Shown: positions 14,539 to 23,213, counted from the stretch's first letter. The stretch: DNA of 64,000 bases from Paenibacillus sp. SY21-1 (GCF_005222705.1 NZ_STGF01000031.1:1-64000), one strand, 5' to 3'. The notes: generated by a model not told the origin, from the sequence alone. Translations and numbers: made by a program.

Positions 14539-15522
14539 ATGCTGAAAAATGTTGCTGTGTTTATAACCGTAACGGTGCTGCTAGTCGCCGTTGCGGTTTT
14601 GTCCGCCATGACAGGGAGCATAAAGGTAGGGTTTATCGAGCTGATTAAAGGCTTGTTTGACCCGGCCAATGAGCAGGTGCAGATAATTAAGGATTTGCGC
14701 TTCCCGCGGATTATCGTCTCGATGCTGACCGGCGCGGCGCTTGCCGTATCGGGCGCGCTGCTCCAGGCGGTTATGAAAAACCCGCTGGCCGAGCCGGGCA
14801 TTATCGGAATTTCCTCCGGAGCCGGGTTGGTCTCGTTGACGGTCGTCACTGTTTTTCCCATGCTGTATTTCTGGGCTCCGTTATTCTCGGTGCTTGGCGG
14901 CGCCATTGCCTGCTATCTGGTCTATCAGCTGTCTTGGCGTTCCGGGCTTAGCCCTCTGCGGCTTATCCTTGTCGGTATTGCGGTGAACGCGACCTTCACG
15001 GGCATTGGACAGTCCTTCAACTATCGGGGCAGCTATGCGGTGACAAGCGTGAACCAGGCGATTTCTTCGATCTTTACGATGAAAATTTGGGATGATGTGT
15101 ACATACTCGGCCTGTTCGGGGGCATTGGGCTTGTCCTGGCTCTGCTGCTCGGTTCCTGGTGCAATATGCTTTCCTTCCGCGATGAGACGGCCCGGAATCT
15201 GGGTCTGCGTGTCATGAGGGTTCGCCTGATCATTTCCGCGGTAGCCGTACTGCTCGCATCCGTTGCAACGGCAATCGGCGGGCTCATATTGTTCGCGGGG
15301 TTGCTGGTCCCGCATATTGGACGCCTGCTGGTCGGCTCTAATTACAAGCTGCTGATCCCTTTTTCGGCGCTTGGCGGAGCCTTGTTGATTTTGACGGCGG
15401 ACACGCTTGGCCGGACGCTGCTGGCGCCGACCGAAATTCCCGCTTCTATTATAATGTCGGTTATTGGCGGCCCGTTTCTTATTCTGATGATTAAACGAAG
15501 CGAGCGGCTCCATAAAGGTTGA
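14539..15522 (+). CDS. isdF: Second FecCD-type heme permease
   Basis: A 327-residue FecCD-family permease with LRFPRIIVSMLTGAALAVSG near the N-terminus and GGLILFAGLLVPHIGRLL near the coupling helix. It follows the second lipoprotein by 30 bases. No second ATPase follows; the next gene is a response regulator. It may therefore share the ATPase of the fusion gene at 11084, or use one encoded elsewhere. Confidence 0.88.
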   Translation: MLKNVAVFITVTVLLVAVAVLSAMTGSIKVGFIELIKGLFDPANEQVQIIKDLRFPRIIVSMLTGAALAVSGALLQAVMKNPLAEPGIIGISSGAGLVSLTVVTVFPMLYFWAPLFSVLGGAIACYLVYQLSWRSGLSPLRLILVGIAVNATFTGIGQSFNYRGSYAVTSVNQAISSIFTMKIWDDVYILGLFGGIGLVLALLLGSWCNMLSFRDETARNLGLRVMRVRLIISAVAVLLASVATAIGGLILFAGLLVPHIGRLLVGSNYKLLIPFSALGGALLILTADTLGRTLLAPTEIPASIIMSVIGGPFLILMIKRSERLHKG

Positions 15523-15539
15523 AGGAGGAGTAATAAGCG

Positions 15540-16217
15540 ATGAAGCAGCTGCTGATTACCGACGACGACACGAATAGTCGAGCTCTGCTGGGCCATTATT
15601 TAACCCAAGAGGGCTATCGTGTGTTCGAGGCGCATAACGGCCGTGAAGCTATGAGCGTGCTTAGCAATCATTCGGTAGATTTGGCTATCCTTGATGTCAT
15701 GATGCCCGAGGTGGACGGATATATGCTATGCGATTATACACGCAAAAATTATGATATCCCGATTATTCTTTTGACGGCGAGAGATCAACTGAGAGACAAG
15801 GAGAAAGGCTACTTGAGCGGAACGGACGATTATGTTACGAAGCCGTTCGAGCTGCCGGAGCTTCTGTTCCGCATCAAGGCGCTGTTTCGTCGCTATTCGC
15901 TTGCTTCTAACGACAAGATCAGACTGGGCCGGCTCGTTATCGACCGCAAAAATTGCGAAATCGCGGACGGCGAAGAGGTGTTTATGCCGCCGATGAAGGA
16001 GTTTGAGCTGCTGGCGCAGCTTGCCCAATATCCCGGCAGACTGTTCTCGAGGGATGAACTTATTCGTCTGGTATGGGGCTCGGGCTATATGGGAGACGAA
16101 AGAACGGTAGACGTACATATTAAACGATTGCGCCAGCGGTTTGCCGAAAGCGAATTTGGCTTCGTCATTCATACGGTGAGAGGCATCGGCTACAAGCTTG
16201 AGGTCCAGGCCACATGA
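15540..16217 (+). CDS. hssR: HssR-like response regulator
   Basis: A 225-residue OmpR-family regulator: receiver domain with phospho-acceptor Asp52 (LDVMMPEVDG) and a C-terminal winged helix. The segments ARDQLRDKE, SGTDDYVTKPFE and GDERTVDVHIKRLRQR agree closely with S. aureus HssR as I remember it. HssR responds to heme through its kinase partner and, in S. aureus, activates the HrtBA heme exporter. It starts 17 bases after the permease, with GGAGG upstream, and overlaps the kinase gene by four bases. Four HssR-type boxes occur in this window, all at heme-uptake promoters. No hrtBA gene is nearby. Confidence 0.85.
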   Translation: MKQLLITDDDTNSRALLGHYLTQEGYRVFEAHNGREAMSVLSNHSVDLAILDVMMPEVDGYMLCDYTRKNYDIPIILLTARDQLRDKEKGYLSGTDDYVTKPFELPELLFRIKALFRRYSLASNDKIRLGRLVIDRKNCEIADGEEVFMPPMKEFELLAQLAQYPGRLFSRDELIRLVWGSGYMGDERTVDVHIKRLRQRFAESEFGFVIHTVRGIGYKLEVQAT

Positions 16218-17590
16218 GATCCTTGTATGTGCGGGTGTTTATCACTACGATTTATACGATGCTGATCAGCAGCCTGCTGGGCTTTTATGTGGCGAATTTG
16301 TATTATCACTGGTCGCTTAAGCCGTACAACAATGACAAGCTGATCGGCATTGCCCATAATATAAGAAGCTTTGTGGAGCAATACCCTGATGCCATGGGCG
16401 ATTATTTGCAGAGCGCCGCAGCGCTGGGCTATCAATTGTACGTCCGCGACGAAGCGGGCAACGATATTTTTTACGGCAATGCGTTCCGTGTGCTGGATTT
16501 GCCTGACCCTATCGGGATGGAGGTGCTGGCCGGCAACGAATATCACGGAGTCGCCCATTTTCCCGATAAAGCGTTTATAACGGGCTTTTTCTCCAATCAG
16601 CTGAGCAACTCGGTCGGTATTCCGGTAGTCGCCGGTGACGAGCGTTTTGCTCTGTTTCTGCGTCCGGATATCCAGCTGCAATTCGGAGAGCTTCGTATAT
16701 ATTTTGCGCTCATTCTGTTGTTTACGGTGCTGTTCAGCATCCCTTATTTTCTGCTTAGCACAAGATTTCTGGTTCAGCCGATCACTCGTTTGACGGAAGC
16801 GACCAAGCGGATCGCCCAAGGCAGCTATAACTTGCAATTGCCGACCAGACGGAAGGATGAGATCGGGCAGCTTGCGGCGCATTTTCAAAAAATGAGCAAG
16901 CAGCTGGAACGCTCGGACAAGGCGAAGCAGGAGTTTGTAGCTAATGTATCGCATGAGATCCAATCGCCGCTTGCTTCCATTCAGGGCTTTGCGGATACGC
17001 TGCTGCATTCCAAGGTCGATGAAGAGGAACGGATACGCTATACGGGCATTATCGGCCAAGAGGCGCGCCGTCTGGCAGCGCTGGGCAGGCAATTGCTGCT
17101 GCTGTCATCGCTTGATCATGTTGATTATTCGTTTGTGAAAAAAGCCGTTCCGATCCAGCAGCAAATGCGACAAGCGCTTCAGCTTCTTGAATGGCAGCTA
17201 TCGGAGAAGGAGCTGTCGATCCGCATGGTCGTTCCTTCAAGTTTGACGATAAATGGCGATGAAGTGCTGCTGATGCAGATTTGGTCGAATTTGCTGTCGA
17301 ACGCGGTTAAACATATTCCTGCGGGGCGCACGATAGAAATTAGAGCTTTTCATGAGCTGCGCAGCGGTGTTGTGGTCATATCGGATAATGGGGACGGCAT
17401 ACCTGAGGAGCAGCTTCCGTATATTTATGACCGTTTCTTTCGAGGAGATTCGGCAAGGGGGAGAACGGAGGGCAGCACCGGGCTTGGGTTGTCGATCGTT
17501 CAGAGAATTGTGCATGTGCACGGAGGGACAATTGAGGCGCATAGCCAAATCGGGAAAGGGACGTCATTTCGCGTCTCGATCCCCGATTAA
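16214..17590 (+). CDS. hssS: HssS-like sensor histidine kinase
   Basis: A 458-residue membrane kinase: membrane span at about 10-30, an extracytoplasmic sensor of about 130 residues, second span at 161-183, HAMP domain, phospho-accepting His247 in NVSHEIQSPL, and an ATPase domain with DNGDGIPEEQ and GSTGLGLSIV. The sensor carries EYHGV, FITGFFSNQLSNSVGI and LFLRPDIQ, close to HssS of S. aureus (EYHGI, GFFDN, FMRPDI). Gln replaces the usual Lys or Arg in the HExxSP stretch. It probably senses heme or heme damage at the membrane and phosphorylates the regulator encoded just upstream. Confidence 0.85.
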   Translation: MRSLYVRVFITTIYTMLISSLLGFYVANLYYHWSLKPYNNDKLIGIAHNIRSFVEQYPDAMGDYLQSAAALGYQLYVRDEAGNDIFYGNAFRVLDLPDPIGMEVLAGNEYHGVAHFPDKAFITGFFSNQLSNSVGIPVVAGDERFALFLRPDIQLQFGELRIYFALILLFTVLFSIPYFLLSTRFLVQPITRLTEATKRIAQGSYNLQLPTRRKDEIGQLAAHFQKMSKQLERSDKAKQEFVANVSHEIQSPLASIQGFADTLLHSKVDEEERIRYTGIIGQEARRLAALGRQLLLLSSLDHVDYSFVKKAVPIQQQMRQALQLLEWQLSEKELSIRMVVPSSLTINGDEVLLMQIWSNLLSNAVKHIPAGRTIEIRAFHELRSGVVVISDNGDGIPEEQLPYIYDRFFRGDSARGRTEGSTGLGLSIVQRIVHVHGGTIEAHSQIGKGTSFRVSIPD

Positions 17591-17702
17591 GGCATGCGCC
17601 TTTTTCAACATGCAAGAAATCTGGAAGTCGGCACCGTAGGAGCGGATGTATAAACGGCTGCAAGAGGTACCAAGCTAATAGTAAAATGATTGGCGGGGAC
17701 AC

Positions 17703-17755
17703 TTGCTTTTTTGGGAAAATTGCATATAATAAAATCAAGGTCAAAGAAAGTCAAA
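17703..17755 (+). promoter_or_regulatory. Promoter and CtsR operator of the ctsR operon
   Basis: TTGCTT (17703-17708), 16 bp, TATAAT (17725-17730). A perfect CtsR operator, GGTCAAA (17739-17745), three bases, AGTCAAA (17749-17755), covers the start of transcription; a further GTCAA follows. The remainder of the 305-base gap back to 17590 shows nothing else I can name. Confidence 0.93.
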
Positions 17756-17895
17756 GTCAATTGTCTGAATATTCCGCGTTCTGGTCCATGGCCGATGAAA
17801 ATCGCAAGGATCGGAAGGCATCAGAAATGGCGACTGCTTTGAGCGTAGTGTTTCAAATCGGGTAATGCGGGTTATTTCTCAGGGAGGTTGGTGGT

Positions 17896-18357
17896 TTGCG
17901 AAACATTTCCGATCTCATTGAACATCATTTAAAGCACATGCTGCAGGACAGCCCGGAAGGCGCGGTTGAAATTCAGCGTAACGAGCTGGCCGATAAGTTT
18001 TCTTGCGTGCCATCACAAATTAATTATGTCATTAGCACACGCTTTACGCTGGAAAAAGGTTATATGGTGGAAAGCAAGCGAGGTGGCGGAGGGTATATTC
18101 GGATTCAGCGCATTGATCTTCCGGCACTCAAGACGATTCAGAATCATCTTGAGCAAACCATCGGCGACAATGTGGATCAAGCGGCGGCCGAAGGGCTGAT
18201 CTATCAGCTTGAGGAAGCCAGACTAGTTACGAAGCGCGAGGCAAATCTGCTGCGCGCGGCGATTAGCCGCGAGACGATAGCGCTCAAGCTGCCGTTTCGC
18301 GATGAGATGAGAGCCAGACTATTAAGGGCCATGCTCATTACGCTGCTCGTCAAATAA
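17896..18357 (+). CDS. ctsR: Class III stress repressor CtsR
   Basis: A 153-residue CtsR: N-terminal winged helix (MRNISDLIEHHLKHML) with the conserved Gly-rich wing KRGGGGYIRI that contacts the DNA minor groove and loses grip on heating, and a C-terminal dimer domain (EANLLRAAISRE). It represses its own operon through the site at 17739-17755. The start is TTG 17896, eight bases after AGGGAGG. It is the first gene of ctsR-mcsA-mcsB-clpC. Confidence 0.97.
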   Translation: MRNISDLIEHHLKHMLQDSPEGAVEIQRNELADKFSCVPSQINYVISTRFTLEKGYMVESKRGGGGYIRIQRIDLPALKTIQNHLEQTIGDNVDQAAAEGLIYQLEEARLVTKREANLLRAAISRETIALKLPFRDEMRARLLRAMLITLLVK

Positions 18358-18393
18358 AGGCAGTTGCGATTATTCCGGAAGGAGGGATCAGGC

Positions 18394-18909
18394 TTGTTTT
18401 GCCAGGAGTGCGGAAAGAAGCCGGCAACGCTGCATTTTACAAAGATTGTGAATGGCGAGAAAACGGAGTTTCATATTTGTGAAAGCTGTGCTCGCGAGAA
18501 GGGCGAGGGGATTCCTGGTTCGCCGGGAGGGTTCTCGATTCATAGCCTGTTGTCGGGACTGCTGGATTTTGAGCAGATTGGCGGAGGGAACGGCTTGAAG
18601 CAGGCGCAGCTGCGCTGCGAAGAATGCGGAATGACGTACCCCCAGTTTAGTAAAATTGGCCGATTTGGCTGCAGCCACTGCTATCAGGCATTCGCCGAAA
18701 AGCTTGACCCGCTGTTGAAACGCGTGCATAGCGGTACGACCCACAGCGGCAAAATTCCTAAGCGTTCCGGCAATCAGATTAAATGCAAACGGGAAATCGA
18801 GCAGCTCAGACGCGAGTTGCAGAGCAAAATCGAACGTGAGGAATTCGAAAGCGCAGCGCAGTTGCGCGATCAGATCAGGGAGCTGGAAAGGGCTCTGTCC
18901 GAGATGTAG
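18394..18909 (+). CDS. mcsA: McsA, activator of the protein-arginine kinase
   Basis: A 171-residue zinc protein with four CxxC pairs (CQECGKK, CESCARE, CEECGM, CSHCYQ) and a C-terminal UVR domain (EFESAAQLRDQIRELERAL) that docks on ClpC. McsA activates McsB. The TTG at 18394 lies eight bases after AAGGAGG and is the likely start; the TTG at 18364 in the same frame would put the ribosome binding site inside the gene. Confidence 0.95.
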   Translation: MFCQECGKKPATLHFTKIVNGEKTEFHICESCAREKGEGIPGSPGGFSIHSLLSGLLDFEQIGGGNGLKQAQLRCEECGMTYPQFSKIGRFGCSHCYQAFAEKLDPLLKRVHSGTTHSGKIPKRSGNQIKCKREIEQLRRELQSKIEREEFESAAQLRDQIRELERALSEM

Positions 18910-18936
18910 TCCGGTATGGAAGGAGTGAAGCTTTTC

Positions 18937-20022
18937 TTGTCTACGCATCGTTTTTCTCAGCATGCGCTTAGTCAATGGATGAAGGATGAAGGTCCGGAGT
19001 CCGAAATTGTCATTAGCAGCAGAGTTCGCATCGCAAGAAATCTTGATCACCAACCGTTCCCATTGCTCGCGACGAGCCAGCAGGCCAACGATGTGATGGA
19101 GCAGCTCACAAGCGTCAGCCAATCCGGCAAGCTTGCGCCAATCGGCCAATTCGAAACGATAGTATTGTCCGATCTGACTGAGCTGGAGAAACGGGTGCTG
19201 GTGGAGAAACATTTGATCAGCCCGAATCTGGCGAACGATTCCCGCTGCGGAGCTGTTATTCTTAGCAGCAACGAATCTGTCAGCATTATGATTAACGAAG
19301 AAGATCATTTGCGCATTCAATGTCTATACCCAGGCTTTCAGATTCAAGAGGCGTGGACGTTGGCTAGCGGAATTGACGATATTTTTGAGGAGGCGGCCGA
19401 TTACGCGTTTGACGAGCGGCGCGGGTATTTGACGACCTGTCCGACCAATGTGGGCACTGGCATCCGTGCTTCAGTAATGATGCATCTGCCGGCATTGGTG
19501 CTTACGAACCAGATCAATCGTATTTTATCCGCCGTCACTCAAGTAGGGTTAGCGGTCAGAGGCTTGTACGGCGAAGGCAGCGAGGCGCTCGGAAATTTGT
19601 TTCAGGTGTCGAACCAGGTTACGCTGGGCCAGTCCGAAGACGAAATTATCGAGAACTTGTATGGCGTAGCCAGACAAATTATCGAGCATGAGAAGGCTGC
19701 CCGCACCAGGCTTCTTCAGGAATCGCGGGTGCGGGTGGAGGATCGGGTCAGACGCTCCTACGGCATCTTGTCTCATGCGATGATTATGGATTCAAAGGAG
19801 TCTGCGCAGCGGCTATCGGATATCAGGCTGGGTGCGGATTTGGGGATATTGAAGGATGTAACGCCGCAAATGCTGAATGAGCTGCTGGTTATGACCCAGC
19901 CCGGATTTCTCCAGCAAACCTTCAACGAGAAAATGAATGCGGAGCAACGGGACGTCAGACGAGCGGAGTTAATTCGCAGGCAATTAAACGGTGAAACCGA
20001 TCATGGGGGTGCAGAGTTATGA
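18937..20022 (+). CDS. mcsB: Protein-arginine kinase McsB
   Basis: A phosphagen-kinase-family enzyme of about 361 residues that phosphorylates arginine side chains, marking proteins for ClpC-ClpP and inactivating CtsR. Visible are SSRVRIARNL near the N-terminus and the CPTNVGTGIRASVMMHLP block of the phosphagen-kinase fold. TTG 18937 gives MSTHRFSQHALSQWMKDEGP, which lines up with the start of Bacillus McsB, and AAGGAG lies 11 bases upstream. ATG 18916 is in frame but carries the ribosome binding site. It overlaps clpC by four bases (ATGA). Confidence 0.95.
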   Translation: MSTHRFSQHALSQWMKDEGPESEIVISSRVRIARNLDHQPFPLLATSQQANDVMEQLTSVSQSGKLAPIGQFETIVLSDLTELEKRVLVEKHLISPNLANDSRCGAVILSSNESVSIMINEEDHLRIQCLYPGFQIQEAWTLASGIDDIFEEAADYAFDERRGYLTTCPTNVGTGIRASVMMHLPALVLTNQINRILSAVTQVGLAVRGLYGEGSEALGNLFQVSNQVTLGQSEDEIIENLYGVARQIIEHEKAARTRLLQESRVRVEDRVRRSYGILSHAMIMDSKESAQRLSDIRLGADLGILKDVTPQMLNELLVMTQPGFLQQTFNEKMNAEQRDVRRAELIRRQLNGETDHGGAEL

Positions 20023-22481
20023 TGTTTGGACGTTTTACGGAACGGGCACAGAAGGTGCTCCAGCTGGCGCAAGAGGAAGCGGTTCGCCTTGGACATAACA
20101 ATATCGGAACAGAGCATATTTTGCTTGGACTTATCCGCGAGGGAGAAGGCATTGCGGCAAAAGCGCTAATCGGCCTTGGCTTGGGTCTGGAAAAGATTCA
20201 GGATGAGGTTGAGGCTTTGATCGGCCGCGGCCAGGAGCAGCCTAACAATATCGCTTACACGCCGCGCGCCAAGAAAGTAATCGAGCTTTCGATGGATGAG
20301 GCGAGAAAGCTCGGACATACGTATGTCGGAACAGAGCATATTCTGCTTGGCCTGATTCGCGAAGGAGAAGGCGTAGCGGCACGCGTGCTGAACAATCTCG
20401 GCATTAGCCTGAACAAGGCGCGTCAGCAAGTGCTGCAGCTGCTTGGCAGCAGTGAGGCCGTATCGAGCAACCATGGCTCGCAAGCCAATGTGAGCACGCC
20501 AACGCTGGATGGTCTGGCCAGAGATTTGACCGCTTATGCGAAGGAAGGCAATCTCGACCCGGTAATCGGACGGAGCAAGGAAATTGAGCGCGTGATTCAG
20601 GTGCTTAGCCGCCGTACGAAAAACAATCCGGTGCTGATCGGCGAGCCGGGGGTCGGTAAAACGGCGATAGCGGAAGGATTGGCGCAAAAAATAATCGAGA
20701 ATGAAATTCCCGAAACGCTGCGCGACAAACGCGTCATGACGCTTGATATGGGCTCTGTCGTAGCCGGTACCAAATACCGCGGCGAATTTGAGGATCGACT
20801 TAAAAAGATTATGGACGAAATCCGTCAGGCAGGGAATATCATCCTGTTCATTGATGAGCTGCATACGCTGATCGGAGCGGGCGGAGCAGAGGGCGCTATC
20901 GATGCCTCCAACATTCTGAAGCCTGCGCTTGCGCGCGGCGAGCTTCAGTGTATCGGAGCTACCACGCTCGATGAATACCGCAAGTACATCGAGAAGGATG
21001 CAGCGCTTGAGCGTCGCTTTCAGCCAATTACGGTAGATCAGCCGTCGCCGGAGGAAGCCATTCAGATTTTGTATGGCTTGCGCGATCGTTATGAGGCCCA
21101 TCACCGGGTCAAAATTACGGACGAGGCGATCGTACAAGCGGTGAAGCTGTCTGACCGCTATATTACGGACCGCTTCCTGCCGGACAAAGCCATCGATTTG
21201 ATCGACGAAGCGGGCTCTAAGGTACGCCTTAACTCCTACACCATTCCGCCAAATTTGAAACAGCTTGAGAATCGTCTGGAAGACATTCGCAAGGAGAAGG
21301 ACGCGGCGGTACAAAGCCAGGAGTTCGAGAAAGCGGCTGCCTTGCGCGATACGGAACAGAAAATTCGCGAAGAGCTGGATACGACCAAAAACCAATGGAA
21401 AGAAAAGCAGGGCCGTACCGACTCCGAGGTTACGCCTGAGGATATCGCCCAGGTTGTAGCGAGCTGGACCGGTATTCCGGTAAGCAAGCTGGCCGAGGAG
21501 GAAACGGAGCGTCTGCTCAAAATGGAATCGATTCTCCACGACCGCGTAATCGGCCAGGAGGATGCGGTCAAAGCGGTATCTCGCGCGATTCGCCGCGCCC
21601 GTGCCGGTCTGAAGGACCCTAAACGTCCGATTGGCTCGTTTATTTTCCTCGGTCCTACAGGCGTCGGTAAAACGGAGCTGGCAAGAGCGTTGGCCGAAGC
21701 GATGTTCGGCGACGAAAATGCCGTTATCCGTATCGATATGTCCGAGTATATGGAAAAGCATTCGACTTCCCGCCTCGTCGGGGCCCCTCCAGGGTATGTA
21801 GGCTATGAGGAAGGCGGCCAGTTGACAGAGAAGGTTCGCCGTAAGCCATATTCGGTCGTATTGCTTGACGAAATTGAAAAGGCGCATCCGGAAGTATTCA
21901 ACATTTTGCTGCAGGTGCTTGAGGACGGCCGTCTGACCGATTCGAAAGGCCGTGTAGTGGACTTCCGCAACACGCTTATCATTATGACGTCCAACGTGGG
22001 CGCTGATCAAATCAAACGCAATTCGTCGCTGGGCTTCACGGCGGTACAGGATGCGGGCCGCGATTTCATTCATATGAAGGACAAAGTAATGGCCGAGCTG
22101 AAGAAAAGCTTCCGTCCGGAGTTCTTGAACCGGATCGACGAGACGATTGTGTTCCACTCGCTGGAGGAGAAGCATATTGCCGAGATCGTTACTCTGATGT
22201 CCGAGGAGCTTCGCAAACGGCTGCGTGAGCAGGAGGTGGACTTCTTGCTGACCGATGCGGCGAAAGCGTTCCTTGCCAAAGAAGGCTTCGACCCTGCATA
22301 CGGGGCGCGTCCGCTGCGGAGAGCAATCCAGAAGCACATCGAGGACCGGATTTCGGAGGAGCTGCTTATGGGCACGATCCAGAAGGGCGATTCCTTCACA
22401 ATCGATGAAAAGGATGGCGCATTGACCGTAACCAAAGATTACGCAATGCCTGCCTCCGAGGAGCCGGCTACGAAATCATAA
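20019..22481 (+). CDS. clpC: ATP-dependent Clp protease ATPase subunit ClpC
   Basis: An 820-residue Hsp100 unfoldase, of normal length. In order: two Clp-N repeats (1-145), first AAA+ domain with GEPGVGKT (about 208), a UVR-type middle domain (about 420-460) that takes up adaptors such as McsA and MecA, and a second AAA+ domain with GPTGVGKT (about 545). It feeds arginine-phosphorylated and other proteins to ClpP. It overlaps the mcsB stop (ATGATG), so the two are translationally coupled. Confidence 0.98.
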   Translation: MMFGRFTERAQKVLQLAQEEAVRLGHNNIGTEHILLGLIREGEGIAAKALIGLGLGLEKIQDEVEALIGRGQEQPNNIAYTPRAKKVIELSMDEARKLGHTYVGTEHILLGLIREGEGVAARVLNNLGISLNKARQQVLQLLGSSEAVSSNHGSQANVSTPTLDGLARDLTAYAKEGNLDPVIGRSKEIERVIQVLSRRTKNNPVLIGEPGVGKTAIAEGLAQKIIENEIPETLRDKRVMTLDMGSVVAGTKYRGEFEDRLKKIMDEIRQAGNIILFIDELHTLIGAGGAEGAIDASNILKPALARGELQCIGATTLDEYRKYIEKDAALERRFQPITVDQPSPEEAIQILYGLRDRYEAHHRVKITDEAIVQAVKLSDRYITDRFLPDKAIDLIDEAGSKVRLNSYTIPPNLKQLENRLEDIRKEKDAAVQSQEFEKAAALRDTEQKIREELDTTKNQWKEKQGRTDSEVTPEDIAQVVASWTGIPVSKLAEEETERLLKMESILHDRVIGQEDAVKAVSRAIRRARAGLKDPKRPIGSFIFLGPTGVGKTELARALAEAMFGDENAVIRIDMSEYMEKHSTSRLVGAPPGYVGYEEGGQLTEKVRRKPYSVVLLDEIEKAHPEVFNILLQVLEDGRLTDSKGRVVDFRNTLIIMTSNVGADQIKRNSSLGFTAVQDAGRDFIHMKDKVMAELKKSFRPEFLNRIDETIVFHSLEEKHIAEIVTLMSEELRKRLREQEVDFLLTDAAKAFLAKEGFDPAYGARPLRRAIQKHIEDRISEELLMGTIQKGDSFTIDEKDGALTVTKDYAMPASEEPATKS

Positions 22482-22489
22482 TCATGAAG

Positions 22490-22530
22490 AGGCCGAACAA
22501 GATCCGTCTTGTTCGGCCTTTCTTATGCAA
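22490..22530 (+). terminator. Terminator of the ctsR-clpC operon
   Basis: A 13-bp stem, AGGCCGAACAAGA (22490-22502) with TCTTGTTCGGCCT (22507-22519), followed by a short T-rich tail. Confidence 0.9.
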
Positions 22531-22535
22531 AAATA

Positions 22536-22563
22536 TTGACAATGAGAATCATTATCGTATAAT
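22536..22563 (+). promoter_or_regulatory. Fur-controlled promoter of the heme monooxygenase
   Basis: TTGACA (22536-22541), 16 bp, TATAAT (22558-22563). A Fur box matching 17 of 19 bases (22538-22556) fills the spacer, so Fur and RNA polymerase cannot bind together. The transcript would have a leader of about 280 bases. Confidence 0.93.
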
Positions 22564-22610
22564 AAATTTACAGCTTTTTATAGCTGCGATTTTTTGGACG
22601 TTGAGCGGCT

Positions 22611-22819
22611 ATAAGCTCCCCCTTATAGCTGGCTTGTCGTTCTGCGCGAAACGTTGGCATTGGCCGCCTAAGCACGGCGTCTGCCGTGCATGCTTGAAAT
22701 ATAAGGACTTATTCGCGTAGGTAATCGATTTCAGTTTCAGTGCGGGACGGCAGCTTATGTCGATTAAGAATAAAGGTGGCCGTTCATGCATGAAACGAGC
22801 TTTTGCCGCGAAAGAAGGC
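22611..22819 (+). ncRNA. Structured RNA-like element, copy A
   Basis: About 209 bp in the leader of the heme monooxygenase, clearly related to copy B at 29089. Shared blocks are ATAAGCT, CTTATA, GGCTT, GCGAAACG, ACGGCG, GCCGT, an A/T-rich block ending ATATAAG, and TGAAACGAGCTTTTGCCG (22791-22808). CTTATA (22622-22627) can pair with TATAAG (22700-22705). The hairpin GCACGGC with GCCGTGC (22672-22690) is kept in copy B with a compensating C-G to A-T change. Orientation is inferred from the Fur promoter upstream. I do not recognise the family; a mobile non-coding element is the alternative. Confidence 0.6.
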
Positions 22820-22850
22820 ATCGCCCTTTGACGACCTAGGAGGAATGAAC

Positions 22851-23201
22851 ATGATTGTGATTACAAATACGATCAAGGTGAAGAAAGGTCATGGCGAATC
22901 AGTCGCCGAGCGTTTCCAAAGCGCGAACGGCATTGAACAATCGCCTGGCTTTGTCCGCATGGAGGTGCTGCTTACGGAAGGGCGGCCTGAGCATGATGAG
23001 CTCAAGGTAAGCACCACATGGACCAATAAGGCATCGTTCGAGGGATGGGTGAACAGCGATTCATTCCGAAAAACGCATGCCCAGCGCAACAAGCAGCGTC
23101 GATCCGACGAGGAAACGCAAACGCAGGAATGCGTCATGCTGGGCTCTCAGCTATCCACACATCGGGTGCTGGTATCCAGAAAAGCAGATGATGAAGCATA
23201 G
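22851..23201 (+). CDS. Stand-alone IsdG/HmoA-type heme monooxygenase
   Basis: A 116-residue heme-degrading monooxygenase of the antibiotic-biosynthesis-monooxygenase fold. The catalytic trio is in place: Asn6 (IVITN), Trp66 (FEGWVNSD) and His76 (FRKTHAQ), exactly as in the IsdG part fused to the ABC ATPase at 11873, of which it is a paralogue. The C-terminal 35 residues are longer and more polar than in IsdG. The start at 22851 has AGGAGG seven bases upstream; ATG 22845 is too close to it. It is a single-gene unit under a Fur promoter, cytosolic, releasing iron from heme when iron is scarce. Confidence 0.92.
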   Translation: MIVITNTIKVKKGHGESVAERFQSANGIEQSPGFVRMEVLLTEGRPEHDELKVSTTWTNKASFEGWVNSDSFRKTHAQRNKQRRSDEETQTQECVMLGSQLSTHRVLVSRKADDEA

Positions 23202-23213
23202 GTATGCTTATAT

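Noticed and set aside
17668..17690. A 19-base near repeat (CCAAGCTAATAGTAAAATG here, CCAAACTAATAGTAAAGTA near 26973)
   Set aside because: It is short, A/T-rich and without symmetry or a shared position relative to genes; chance cannot be excluded.
20166..22337. A 723-codon open frame on the minus strand within clpC
   Set aside because: It is a shadow of the codon bias of clpC; its composition is rich in Arg, Phe and Leu and it has no family features. The same holds for other long minus-strand frames opposite rpoB, rpoC, fusA and tuf.
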